Origin: Bradysia coprophila
Taxonomy: Eukaryota > Arthropoda > Insecta > Diptera > Sciaridae
Assembly (NCBI RefSeq): GCF_014529535.1
Contig: NC_050738.1
Coordinates: 13,470,062 to 13,534,061 of the forward strand
Direction of reading: 5' to 3'
Length of the DNA: 64,000 bases
A program made the translations under genes and the position numbers. Positions 25,983-37,795 of the stretch are shown here, one piece after another. Numbering within the stretch: position 1 is the stretch's first letter; each line of letters starts with the position of its first letter. The notes under the pieces were generated by a model. That model was given only the letters and a program-made list of their open reading frames with translations, searched no databases and was not told where the DNA came from.

Positions 25983-26091
25983 ACTTCCGAGGTTCCAAGT
26001 TGTGTATTTGATAAGTGGGGTGTTACAGCCCGACCCGAGGGGAAGGGCTGTATTCCCCACTTGTCAAATAACAACTTGGAACCTCGTAAGT
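25983..26091. repeat. Palindromic element next to the TTAA MITE
   Basis: Arms CGAGGTTCCAAGTTGT and ACAACTTGGAACCTCG continue inward through a TTTGATAAGTGGGG / CCCCACTTGTCAAA pair to a GC-rich loop with CCCGACCCGAGGGG. It lies 10 bases from the preceding MITE. Its layout (two stems around a GC-richer head) is shared with the palindrome at 35577-35685. Confidence 0.65.
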
Positions 26092-26936
26092 ACAATGCTT
26101 TACGTGATTAGGCAATGTAAATGAAAATGAAACATGCCGTAACACGTAAAAAGTTTAAACAACGGATGTAGTAGATTTGACAATTAAACTTTGTAAAAGA
26201 TTGCTGCAAGCACAAAGATTACAGTGACAGGAAATTTCTCACAGACTATGCAAACCTTATCATTCACACATTTTCTGACAAATTCTGATGATTGTCTCAC
26301 ATCTAAAGAATTTAATTCAACTCTTTCAGACTTCGGTCATATTACATCACACACTTTAAAATTTTATGTTGCTATAACGCAGTGGCTTCCCTAAACACAT
26401 ATTGAGTGCATATAATATGACGCTTTACGGCTAAAGATGGGCACTATACATAAGTGTTACATTTTTCGATGTTTCGTTAATTTTTTTTATGATTGCGGTT
26501 GGAAATGTGAAGACATTGATCTTGATGTATATTCGATATACCAATTCAATGCTCTTGTTTCTATGTATTCATCTGATTGACGCAAATCCGTAAATTGATA
26601 CAATTTTCTCGTTTACTTTACAGAAAGTGTGTAATGTTATATGGAATGCCCAAGATGATACTGTATGTAGGTCTACACATACATGTCTTCTTACTTAATG
26701 TGATACCGGGTTTCTTGAACAGGCAAACACTTGAAGGTTCGTGCCAATTTTCATTTTTTTTTTCGTTTCGCATTCTAAAATGTTCTGTTCACATTAAATG
26801 AGGAAATTCAATTAAATAATAAATTTCGTTCGCTTCAAAAATCTAAACTTTGAAATCAAGAAACTTTTCGGAGTTTTTTCTTCTTCTTCTTCTTGTTCTC
26901 AACTTTAAATTTTATCGCCATCGCCAAAACTATAAG

Positions 26937-27231
26937 TAGGGTGGGTCGATTTTCCCAACTTTAAAATCCACATCCAGTTTCTTGCGTAGCGTGAAGAAAC
27001 TAAACTTGTGGCATCATTACTTTTTCGTTTCCGCATACTTTTGAGTATCCCACCGATTACTAAAGTTCGTATGAAAAATCGATTTCCCATGGAAAAATCA
27101 GATTTTCAAATACACTTGGGATATTCAAAAGTGTGCTGAAACGAAAAAGTAATGATGCCACAAGTTTAGTTTCTTCCAGATACACAAGCCACTGGGTGTG
27201 GATTTTAAAGTTGGTAAAATCGACCCACCCT
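26937..27231. mobile_element. hAT-type MITE with 8-bp target duplication
   Basis: ACTATAAG occurs directly on both sides (26929-26936 and 27232-27239). The ends are inverted: TAGGGTGGGTCGATTTT at left and AAAATCGACCCACCCT at right. The pairing continues inward through CAACTTTAAAATCCACA and a second block around GCATCATTACTTTTTCGTTT. The 8-base duplication is typical of hAT-like insertions. No transposase frame is present. Confidence 0.75.
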
Positions 27232-27239
27232 ACTATAAG

Positions 27240-30200
27240 TGATGGAATGCAGTAACTATGAATATTCTGCACAGAAACTTTGAAAAGTTTTTTTTTTATT
27301 CGGTAGGTACACAATAAACTGGAATTTAAATTAATTCATTTGCTTACGAATTAGGTAATCGAATTCGGTTGTCGATGAGGTATAAGAAATGTGTACGAGG
27401 ACGTCGAGACTACGTGTATGTGAAATCACTTTTCATCAACGATTTTGAACGCTTACTAAAGAATCTAATAAGAACATCTCTGAGAGAAACAGCCCTACTG
27501 ATGAGTCGTAAGCTGGGACGTAGGTCAATGATATTGGTAAAAATTACAGTACAATAGGCTTTCATTAGAGCAACTAAATGTAACCGATTTATTATGATCC
27601 TAGTGAGAAAGACGAACTGGCAACTTTCCCGTAAATGTTAAGAAAATCTCACTTTTAATTCTACACCACACATGACAAAACAAACATTTTTCACTCCTCA
27701 ATAAATGCCATCCATCCTCTACTTTGATGACTTGTCTCCTAAAGAAATACCGAATGTCATAGCAAATACGACAATCCAAAATCCAATGTGTCACAGTTAA
27801 ACCACAAAATTTTCATAAAACTGCTTCCGTTATTTTCTTTTGTCATTTTTCGCAATCTATATACAAGAGGAAACAGTTTTTGTCCGAAAATAATTCAATT
27901 CTTTGATTGAAAATCACAACTTTTTTTACATAATAACTTATCGGAGCGAACAAGTCGAATTGACTTATGTTTTAGGTGGTTACTTTTAAAGCGAAACTTT
28001 GATAAATAATTTACTACAAAATTAGACGACGACGTTACTCGTTGACACAATTCCTAAAGTTTTAATTAAATTTCACTCAAGCAGACGATATTAAATTTTG
28101 CAAATTTGGTCGCAAAATTCACTTATAAAATATCGTATACATCGTTGCTGATAAAATACAAACCATATTCGAATGAATTCATATAGGTACCTACTGCAAA
28201 AAAAAATAGGTGGGCCTTAATAATTTATTTATATGTTACTGGTTATGTCATTGGGGAACTCGCTAAAAATAATACCGAAACTTTTAAGCAATTTCTTAGC
28301 AATTATTATGTTTGTGAAGTGATTTTTCCTGTCACTGTTGGCTGAATTGTTTTCTATTATCTCTAGTTATCACAATTCACTAATGCAATCTTGCGAAAAT
28401 TGCAGAAAATATTTTTTTTGGGCAAAAGAATGTCAAATGAATCAAAGCGAAAATTGCATTTGGAAAATTGGATTCTAGACAAATGGCGGTCTGCAAAAAT
28501 TTTTCCGGTTCTCTTTCAAATATTCTATGCACAAGCGGTGCGAAATTGTTTTCGATAATCGCGATTTTGATTTAATCGAATGTAAAGATTGCTGTCGTCA
28601 TGCAATTGTAATGTAAATGGTTAGAAATAATAGAAAACTGAATCCTGTCACCAGCGAATACTTTCGATAATTTTTTACTTACAAAAATTTTGTTAGAAAT
28701 TTTCGGTGATGGAGGATTTCGTACGATTGATGAACACAAAACCCGATTGAAATTTATTAGGACATAACAGATTTTTTCGCAAGTTTTCTACCATCAAAAA
28801 GTGTTCAAATTTTCATATTCAACTTACATTCAATGCCCGTAATATTAAAGAATCGATTCTTACACTTTTTGTCGTCAAACACCTCGTACTAATTACAATT
28901 TAATCACATTTAATGGTTTTTATTGCAACAAAATTCGCAGTGTACATGAACAACTGGGGTATGACACTTTGAACGAAACGCAGTAAAACGGATTTTTAGT
29001 TTTGTCAAGTTGAATTGACATGTAGACACTGGTTGTACCACTTAAATTACCAATTCTTTTGACCGATTATACCAGCTGGTCTGCCGGATAATACTTGTTA
29101 AGCGGATCTACTTCTCCAATTAAATTAATTAATTTCTGATTAGATTCTTTAAAAAAAAAACTTTGAAACGAATACCGGTTCGAAAACTTTTCGGTACATA
29201 TTTGTGGTAATGATCTGAAAGGTATTACCGGTATTAAACAGTTTGGATATGAAAATTCAACCTAACAAAAACAAAAAAATCTACTAGTCGTTACCAATTG
29301 CGTTCGAAGTTCGAAGTCTCGAAGATGGCTGATGAAATTTCTCTCCGGTCTTTTAAAGTAAATTCTAAAAATGCACTCAAAAAAACATAATTCTGCATAT
29401 GAGAGAAAAAACGAAAGAGCGGAATGCGATGCTTTGACATTTTGTCTTGTCAAAGAATTGCTCAATTTTTGTTTGCATTTGTGGGAATATTTGAAAATTA
29501 TGATTTGGGAAGTTTTAATTTAATATTATGGTTCTTGCTCATTAGAAGCTTATAAGAAAATCTAAAATCTAAGTTGTTATGGCCGAAAACACACGATCAA
29601 TTTTGCATAGCTGTAATCAACAATCTTCGCCGCATAAAATTGTAGTCCAAAATTGTTCGTGAGTTTTCGACCTAATCATATTGGATCCAATACGAATTAC
29701 TTTATTAACCAGATCTAGACCAGTGGCACATTGGCCGTCCCACATAGTAGAAAATTCAGATGTAGGTTAATGACGAAGAAAATTTAAAAATAAAATATTT
29801 ATTGAAGGGTCTGTCGTGTCAGATATCTCAAATTTTCGTATCGTTTGTCACGACTGGAGCGATAGGCTTTTCCAATACCCTCGCTAGCAATCTAATTACT
29901 TTTATTAAGTTGTCAAAAATGACATGTAAAATGCATTAGAAAATTAGAAATTAATCAACAAAGTATTATTCTATAAATCAAGAAATAAGGTGGTATTTTG
30001 ACAGCATCAAAACGAAGTTTGTTTGCTAGAGAGGGTATTGGCTTTTCAATACAATTTTAGTTTTAGGTCATTTGAAACCAACGTCTTCATGAACTATGAA
30101 CCAAAAAAAATCAGTGCGAGTAGTTAACATTGAACACGTCCGAGAGGTCCCAAAGAAGCCAAGGCTTTGAAAGAAAGCAAGACATAAAGTCTCTCTCCAC

Positions 30201-30699
30201 CGAATATTGTTGCTCATACTTCAGTTGTAAAAAAGTTGCTCGGTCGCCCCTCCAATCATTGACATTAGAATTTTGACGTGCATGTCTTGTACACGGTTTA
30301 TATTTTCGAGTGATTTGTTGATTTGCCGGCAATTTCTTGTTCCTCGTGATAGAAAATCAACCAATTCAGTTCAGACGTAATGGAAGAAGGAAATGACGGT
30401 AAATTGTGTTCAAATTTACTAAATTGTAACTTTGGTTCGACTAAGATTTCAAACTGAATCAGTCCGAGTCATTAGAGTTTATTTATGTTGTGGAAAACGA
30501 TTTGCGACGACACGAAAAACCACAACTAATTTTAGGGAAACCTGGTCGAAATGGGAGATATGATGGTTATGGTTGAGTAGGATCGATTTAATCGAATTGC
30601 TTAGAATTGAATATGAGGCAGAAATTTTATTCAAAATGTCTTTATTTGGAAGAGTACTCCCTTAGGAAAACTACCCCGTTCATAAACCGTTTCCTTAAT
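27240..30699. other. No gene seen before the SMP-30-like gene
   Basis: AT-rich, stop-dense sequence without recognisable exon, repeat array or RNA gene. The end nearest 30700 carries the likely 3' flank of the minus-strand SMP-30-like gene, with an AATAAA signal (minus strand) at 30641-30646. Confidence 0.4.
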
Positions 30700-31716
30700 T
30701 CACTGTAACATACTCCAAGTTCGTCCTGGTGTCACCATTTCGATTCGATCAACACATCCTCTACCTTCCCGACGGCATTGTCCAACTATGAACAACGTGC
30801 GTCCATCGGTGCCACCAAACTCTAAATTAGTCGGATTCGGAAAGCTGACCTGAATTTTTCCAACAATTTTACCCGTGGCAGGCGAAAGTATCGCGATATG
30901 TCTTCCACCATATCGAGCTACGAACAAGTTCCCATCTGTATCAGTTTTCATACCATCAATGTCACTTGTAACACTTCCATCAAGGCTATCAAAATCGGCA
31001 AACAACAATTTATTCGATGTAGTTCCAGCTGCGGTATCGACGTTGTATTTCCAAATTCGCTGAATGTACGGCGTTCCACCGCGATTGAATGACTCTGAGA
31101 CATACAATGTTTTTTCGTCCGGTGACAAATCGATTCCATTGGTGCGTCCCAGCACCTCCAGCCTTTGTACGGTTCCATCTGGTCGGCACGACCAAATATC
31201 ACCGTTTGAACTGTTTGTATCTGGCAGCCATTTCATTCCAGATGTGAAAATTGTACCATCGGAGGATAATGTGATGTCATTCGGTTGAATCATTCGGGAA
31301 TCGCTGCAGTAATTTTCATTTCGTAGCTGATCCCGTTCGTTCAGTGTTAGTTTCAGCACTCTGTGATTCACTGCATCGGCAACAAAGGCGACTTTCGAAT
31401 TTAAAAACCGGATGCCATTTAACAGCGACGATTCATTGCCGTCTCGGTAAAATAATTTCTGAGAAGGCGATACTTGTCCCAACTGAAATGTAGTCTTACT
31501 ACTTCCGTAATCGACTGCGAAAATGTCTCCGGTCGGATTAACGCCAGCTCCTTCGATTAGAGGTCCGAATTTAGATTCATCGTATGTGATAAATGGTTGG
31601 GACACTAGATCCCAGCATGAACCATCGAAATTTGGCACTAGATCACAGCACAGATGTGGAGGTATCAATATATTGATTGCTATGACAATACCAGCAATAA
31701 CTTCCACAGTTTTCAT
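30700..31716 (-). CDS. Secreted SMP-30/gluconolactonase-like beta-propeller protein, intronless
   Basis: A single exon of 338 residues. The start is the ATG at 31716; a frame extending to 31749 would begin with TTG. AAA precedes the ATG and a hydrophobic signal peptide (EVIAGIVIAINILIP) follows, so export is likely. The body matches the SMP-30/gluconolactonase/LRE (SGL) six-bladed propeller family, which uses one divalent metal to hydrolyse lactones or phosphotriesters. Candidate metal ligands are present: Glu near residue 55 (LIEGAGVN), Asn near 146 (QPNDIT), Asn near 193 (RTNGIDLSPD) and Asp near 254 (SDIDGMKTD). The substrate is unknown. The gene has no intron, unlike every other gene here, and its secreted form with paired cysteines departs from cytosolic regucalcin. 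AATAAA lies about 55 bases past the stop. It is divergent from USP39. Confidence 0.85.
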   Translation of the reverse strand: MKTVEVIAGIVIAINILIPPHLCCDLVPNFDGSCWDLVSQPFITYDESKFGPLIEGAGVNPTGDIFAVDYGSSKTTFQLGQVSPSQKLFYRDGNESSLLNGIRFLNSKVAFVADAVNHRVLKLTLNERDQLRNENYCSDSRMIQPNDITLSSDGTIFTSGMKWLPDTNSSNGDIWSCRPDGTVQRLEVLGRTNGIDLSPDEKTLYVSESFNRGGTPYIQRIWKYNVDTAAGTTSNKLLFADFDSLDGSVTSDIDGMKTDTDGNLFVARYGGRHIAILSPATGKIVGKIQVSFPNPTNLEFGGTDGRTLFIVGQCRREGRGCVDRIEMVTPGRTWSMLQ

Positions 31717-32158
31717 TTTTAAATGAGTTTTAGTAAATCCGTTGAACAAAACCTCTTTTTGCGGGTGTGTCGCGCACGAAGTCTGGATTTATTCTGTCGA
31801 CGAAGTCAACTTACATTATGATCTTTTGTTGATTGTTTTTGTCTGTTCAATGTGTTAGTAGGCATACAGTGAAAGAGAATCGATAAACGAACAGGAATTT
31901 GCATCTTGTCACGTTGTTAATTACAAATTCAATGTTAATCACGTTGGGGCAATGACCTTTGGCCGAATTACTTCATACTAAGAATGTGCTTTCACAAACA
32001 TTGTGCTACCTTGAGGTTTTAGGTATTATTTGTCGCAATTACTGATCGACGTTCTCGCAAACTTTGAAAGTTTTGCTTGTAAATTTCACTCGAATTTTTA
32101 TTTTTCCCCTAATCATACGTACCATAGTTGAACGAACTTGAAATCAATTTTCTTTCAG

Positions 32159-33982
32159 AACCATCCGCGAAAAAAGCCAAACTTAACAGCGACCATTCAG
32201 ACGACGAAAATGGTAAGCCAATGGTAAAATATGTCCGAAGGACATCAAACTCACAACAGCTTTCTCTCTACCTCAAGGTACCATCAAACCGTCCGCCTTT
32301 AACCAAAAAAACCGCCTCTGTCCGTACCTGGATACGATCAACCGCAATTTACTCGATTTTGATTTCGAAAAACTGTGTTCGGTGTCGTTGACCAGAATCA
32401 ATGTGTATGCCTGCCTGGTGTGTGGTAAATATTTTCAGGGTCGCGGCACAAACACTCATGCATACACGCATTCTGTGGCCGAAGCGCATCATGTCTTTCT
32501 GAATTTACATAATTTGAAGTTTTACTGCTTGCCGGATAACTACCAAATCATCGGTATGTGTGATGCGTGGTGTGGTTCAACACTATGGGCTAAGCATGCA
32601 ATCTAATCGTTACAGACTCATCATTGGATGACATCAAGTACCTGCTCAACCCAACGTTTAATAAGACGAACATCGCCCATTTAGACAGTGAATTGTGCAA
32701 GTCTTCACGCACGATTGATGGTCAATTATATTATCCGGGTATTGTGGGACTTAATAACATCAAGAACAACGACTACTGTAATGTGGTTCTGCAGGCTCTA
32801 ACGCATGTCCGACCATTGCGTAACTACTTTTTACGCGAAGAGAGCTACGCAAATATTAAGAGACCGCCGGGAGATTCAATTTTCAATTTGGTTCAGAGGT
32901 AAGGTCTTCGTGTAATCCTAATGCATCGACAACCAATTCAACATTTGATCGCTAACCCAAGGTTTGGAGAATTGATGCGAAAGATGTGGAATCCACGAAA
33001 TTTCAAGGCACACGTCTCACCACACGAAATGTTACAAGCGGTGGTTTTGTGGAGCAACAAACAATTCCAAATAACACACCAAGGCGATCCAATCGACTTC
33101 CTGTCGTGGTTTCTTCACACAACTCACCGTGCGTTGAGAGGGAACAAAGATCCGAATTCATCGATCATCAACAAATCGTTTCTGGGTCAGATGAAAATTT
33201 ACAGCCGCAAAATTCCATCGACAGACCTAGATGAAACTCAAAAGTCTTTGTTGTTGGCAACGGAGGACTACCAGGAACGGTCGGAGGAGACAAGCTTTTT
33301 GTATTTGACTTGTGATCTACCGGCGCCGCCCCTGTTCATCGATGAGTTTCGGGAAAATATCATTCCTCAGGTGAGTTTTTCCTGCACAACAGGCAAATCC
33401 ACTTCAAAAGTCTTGACGAAGACACCCACTAAATAAACCTTATACCAAAAATCGTCGTTCGTAGGTGAGTTTGTACCAACTTTTGGCCAAATTCAACGCA
33501 GTGAACGAGAAGGAATATAAAACGTACAAGGACAGCGTAATGAAACGTTTCGAAATCACTAAATTACCCGCCTTTATCATACTTTACATAAAACGTTTCA
33601 CCAAGAACACCTTCTTTTTGGAAAAAAATCCAACAATCGTCAACTTTCCAATCCGGTAAGTTCACTCCATCCTGTACTTCGAACTTATTGCCGTCCTTCA
33701 TTTCCAACCTTTTACAGGAACGTCGACTTTGGTGACATCCTCACCGAGGAAAATCGCAAGAATCATAAGAATACGAAGTACAATTTGATTGCCAATATTG
33801 TTCATGACGGCGAGCCGAGTAAGGGCACATATCGCGTACATGTTTTGCAAAAGTCTACGGGACAATGGTACGAGATGCAAGATTTGCACGTGACGAATAT
33901 TTTGCCGCAGATGATTACATTAACCGAAGCGTACATACAAATCTATGAACAGCAGAATGATGACGACAAAATTAGAAAATAA
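32159..33982 (+). CDS. Usp39: USP39/Sad1, spliceosomal U4/U6.U5 tri-snRNP pseudo-deubiquitinase (first exon not found)
   Basis: Needed for pre-mRNA splicing as a tri-snRNP protein. Exons 32159-32212, 32278-32553, 32616-32898, 32962-33370, 33465-33655 and 33718-33982 join in frame. Domains: an acidic/basic N-terminal stub, a ZnF-UBP domain (CPYLDTIN, LVCGKYFQGRG, HAYTHS, HHVFLNLHNLKFYCLPDNY), then the USP fold (GIVGLNNIKNNDY, FGELMRKMWNPRNFKAHVSP, IVNFPIR, ANIVHDGEPSKGTYRVHV). The catalytic-Cys position of true USPs (GNTCY) reads NNDYC, as expected for this inactive family. The first visible exon begins at an acceptor in phase 1; no upstream ATG in frame exists without another exon, so the true start lies upstream and was not resolved. 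AATAAA overlaps the stop codon (33978-33983), implying a very short 3' UTR. Confidence 0.93.
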
Positions 33983-33983
33983 A

Positions 33984-35506
33984 TTTTCATTTCTTCTTTC
34001 GAATTTTAGTGTTGAGTTTATTTTACTGGCTGAAACGGGGGCTGAAATAGAGTTCCAGCTACTTGACACAAACGATGTTATTGTGTCCTATGAGTATGGT
34101 TTCGATTCCACTATAGTCGAGTAGTTTTTAGGAGCCTTAACCAGGTAAATCGTTAATGGGCGATCACACTAGATCTATGACCCATCATCCGACTGAAATT
34201 ACGTTTTGTTTGAACTTCTAAAAAAAGTCAAAGTCGACACCTGTCTGTACAACCTTTGTAATTTTCTAACAAAAAATTTAATTCTGTTTTCTGATACGGC
34301 ATGTCACTACGACTTAAAATTTCGAACGCTTTTCCAGTAATTGAAAATCGTAGGGTACGTAACCAACGTGGATATACCAAGTAACTCTTTACTTTAGTTT
34401 AGTTCACTTCAGATAACAATTTTATTGAAAATAAACATTGAATAGCCACAAGAAAGTCCAAAAATGCTTCATACCCCACTTTTATATAGAAAATAGTCGA
34501 AATAGATCAAAATTTGGGTTCCAAGAGTATAAGAACTACGTCAATACATCGAAAGATTCTTAATTTTAGTTAATCTAACTCTTATCAGCAATAAATAATG
34601 AATAGCCGCACAAAAATACTCAAAAAAGCGAAAAACAAACGATAGAAAGGGATAAAATTTCGTCGACTTGGGTTGGACTTCCACTAAAGTCGCTCCAATC
34701 CTTCGCAGTGAAACTTATTCAATGATATTTTTACATGTTATGGTACTACAGAGGCTAGGCTCTCTCACCATACATACCATGTCTCGGACTTATGTCACTG
34801 CAGCCGGTCATGGACTTGGGAAAATCACCTATACTTTCACCTGAAGTGATTGATATCACCAACAGGTCAACATGGACCTGGTGGTGTGTATACTCAAAAT
34901 GTGCGTCTCTTCAAGTTCTACAAGCCTAGCTAATCGCGAGAAAACCATTTTGGGCCCCTTTTGGCAGACCTTTACTTCATGACCTCGAGCGTCGACAACA
35001 AAACAAAGTTCACCAAACGTAATACTACGTTCTACTCGCAAAAGTTCAACGAATCGAATGAGCTACAAATCAATAATATCTGTGACCCCTTGTCCCAAAA
35101 TGTCTGATTTTGTTCGATGTTTGGCGATATCACTCTTAATCGATCTGTTGAACATAATTAGATCAAATCAAGTAAAAGATTAGTATAACTGCTGATATGT
35201 TTGTTTTCTTTTTTTAAATTGTAATTTTTTTGAATGTAGATAACATCCAGTCTAGTGTCATATAAAGGTTTTTTTTTGGATAACAAGAGACGGAAGATCA
35301 CTGTTTCCCATGCACACGAAAAGAAAGTCGCTTTTTCTTTTATTTTTTACGAGTAAGGACACTAACGTGGAATCTCTGCTTCTCCATTTTTCTGGTTATT
35401 CCTTTGACTGAAATTGAAAGTCAATTGAATACGACAAATACGGTAGACGTTCCGTATTACCACTATAACCCGAGTAATTCTTTACCGGTTTACAAAATTA
35501 TAATTT
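33984..35506. other. No gene seen downstream of USP39
   Basis: AT-rich intergenic sequence; short unsupported frames only. Nothing recognisable. Confidence 0.4.
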
Positions 35507-35568
35507 TTATCTACCTAGGTGAAATAATAGCAGTGAAAAAGTGCTATTATTTCGCCGTCGGTAGATAA
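35507..35568. repeat. Short palindrome
   Basis: TTTATCTACCTAGGTGAAAT through AATAGCA pairs with TGCTATTATTTCGCC through GGTAGATAAA around the loop GTGAAAAAG. It forms a strong hairpin and lies 9 bases before a second palindrome. Confidence 0.6.
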
Positions 35569-35576
35569 AATAGCGT

Positions 35577-35685
35577 ATTCACCTCTGGCCAAATGTTTAT
35601 TTAGACACTTGGCGTTATAACATTCGCCTTCGGCTCATGCAATAACTCCCCAAGTGTCTAAATAAACATGTGGACAGAGGTGAAT
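35577..35685. repeat. Palindromic element with GC-richer head
   Basis: Arms ATTCACCTCTG...CCAAATGTTTATTTAGACA and the reverse complement (TGTCTAAATAAACATGTGG...CAGAGGTGAAT) surround a head containing GCCTTCGGCTCAT. The same plan is seen at 25983-26091, including a CCCCA-next-to-AGTGTC/CTTGTC stem, suggesting related foldback elements. Confidence 0.6.
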
Positions 35686-35689
35686 AATC

Positions 35690-37616
35690 TACTATAATCG
35701 ACGAAGAAAGAAAGTCTTGAGGCTAAGTGACTGAAGTAATTTTTCATTAATTTTTAAAACTTTTGTTTGGTGTCGACGAAAGATTAAGTACTTGAGCTTT
35801 GAGTTTGTAGATGAAAAATATTAGAGCAATGATAACTTGAGTAAGTCTTATCCGATCTGTTGAATCGATGAAAAGTTAAATTTTAGGGTACAGTTTGCAG
35901 ATGAATATATTTGGTGCTATTCGCACATTGTGTGAAAGGCTTTTACAATACTTTAACTAGTCAAACATTGTGTAAACAATTCAAAAGACAACGTACACAC
36001 AGTACATTTCTACGTTAACGTCATCTATGCGCGCACACAACATGTATGATTGAAGTGACACATTGTTAAGAATCTGTTTTGATTGTTTATGATACAGTAA
36101 ATGTGTGTAAGTAGATCAGCTGTTGATATTCAGCTGGTGCTTATTCTGCACATACAAATCTTTTAATAATTGTTTAAATGATTATATTTGAATGACAATG
36201 GTCCTTCAAGTTCCTTGAAATGACCGAAGGATCATCGTATTATACTATTTCCCATTCACAATCAAGAGAAAGTCGTTTTTTCTTCACTTTTGTTTTATTA
36301 ATAGTACTTTTTTGGAAGTAATAATTTTGTTTGTTACAATTTCATATAAACACAAATGACAATTCTTTTAATATAATTAATTTTTGGTCATTAATGCGTC
36401 AATAACACTGTTCTCTCTCTTGTGCCTCTTCTTCTCTGTGTAATTTTGTTTCAATTTAAAAATGTTACATAAAAATGTTTTTCTATTTTTTTCCACTTTT
36501 TTATACACAAAAAATGTACGAAAGTTGTAAAATTTAAATTTATACTGTTTTTGCTTCCGTGTATCTTGTATGGTTTTCTGTAGAATTGGTATTAAATATA
36601 AAATTCATTTAATTAAACTCTACGACTATTTTTATATATATTTATATGAATGAATGTGGCAACTTTCTTAGTATACTAAATTTTCTTCGTTTAAAAAATA
36701 AAATAATTACAAAATTATAACCGAACGAAACATAAAAACCATAACAATATTTTCCACCGGTTTTGGTTTATATAATCGTACCAATTTATCAAATTATTAG
36801 AAAAATTTGTATTTATAATAAAACAGAGATCAAGAATTGCATAAATAGTTTCTTTCATTTCCTTTCATTTTTGTTTTCTTCTTGTTTATAATTATTTTTT
36901 GTTTCTTCATCTACAATCTCTACACACCTCATTAAAAGGTTTCATGTTGTCAAGATACGATATTATTACTGTGATAGTTGTACAATATTAATCTATGAAT
37001 TTACAATGACAATTTTGTCTACAAAATGTACAATACTAATGAAAACAGATTTTTTTCTTTAATTTCTTTTTTATCAGTTATCCGAATGCAAACGGAAATG
37101 AAGTTTTGGAGTATTTACAGTGAAAAACAAATATATTCAATTGCGGAGGGAAAGACAAACAAATTATGAGATTGACATTTTATTGAAAAGAAAATATTTT
37201 CTAGCGAAGGTATTCCTGCTGGCGCCTCTGAGTTAAAATTATGAAGTCAACCTGCCAATTATACGATTTCTACTTCAATTTCAAGATTCCAATTTTCTAT
37301 TTGACGTTGTAGAACAAAGCAAATTTCACTAAGACTTCAATCGTAAACTTGGGTTTAATGGGCCACTATCAAATCAGTCCCCATGGTCCATTTTATAAAA
37401 AAACATTTTCATGATTTTCTTTTGATTTTTCCTTTAAAAAATGCAGGAAACCGTCACGTGTTTCACGAAATATATTCTTTGAAAGTTAGCTCTGAATCAC
37501 TATTATTGACAACGAAGAAATTGTTGTCCGGAAAGGGAAATGAATTAATTAAATTAGTTAGACTACAGCCATCAGCAAAATATTGCTTTTTAGCGATTCT
37601 CATGCCTTAAATTATC
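35690..37616. other. No gene seen
   Basis: AT-rich sequence, in part perhaps the far 3' flank of the minus-strand membrane-protein gene. No exon or RNA gene recognised. Confidence 0.4.
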
Positions 37617-37624
37617 AATTCAGC

Positions 37625-37787
37625 CAGTGCCGCCTTTTCCATATGGGGCAAATGGGCAAATGCCCGTGGCGCCCGAAGTGGAGCAGAAGTAAATGGCGCC
37701 CGAGGTCCTTAAAAAAAATTAGCTTTACTAAATTGGCGCCTATTTTTCCAATTGCCCGATGGCGCCCAAAAGCTAAAAGCGGCACTG
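37625..37787. mobile_element. hAT MITE with 8-bp target duplication
   Basis: AATTCAGC is duplicated at 37617-37624 and 37788-37795. The element begins CAGTGCCGCC and ends GCGGCACTG, a CAGTG-type terminus typical of hAT elements. The interior is far richer in G+C than its surroundings, with repeated GGCGCC motifs. At 163 bases it has no coding capacity. Confidence 0.85.
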
Positions 37788-37795
37788 AATTCAGC

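Noticed and set aside
30111..30332. A 73-codon frame downstream of the SMP-30-like gene
   Set aside because: Short, no recognised domain, no signal or splice evidence.
32278..32391. Apparent frameshift between the N-terminal part of USP39 and CPYLDT
   Set aside because: A 65-base intron (32213-32277) with GTAAGC donor and a pyrimidine-rich CAAG acceptor restores the frame exactly.
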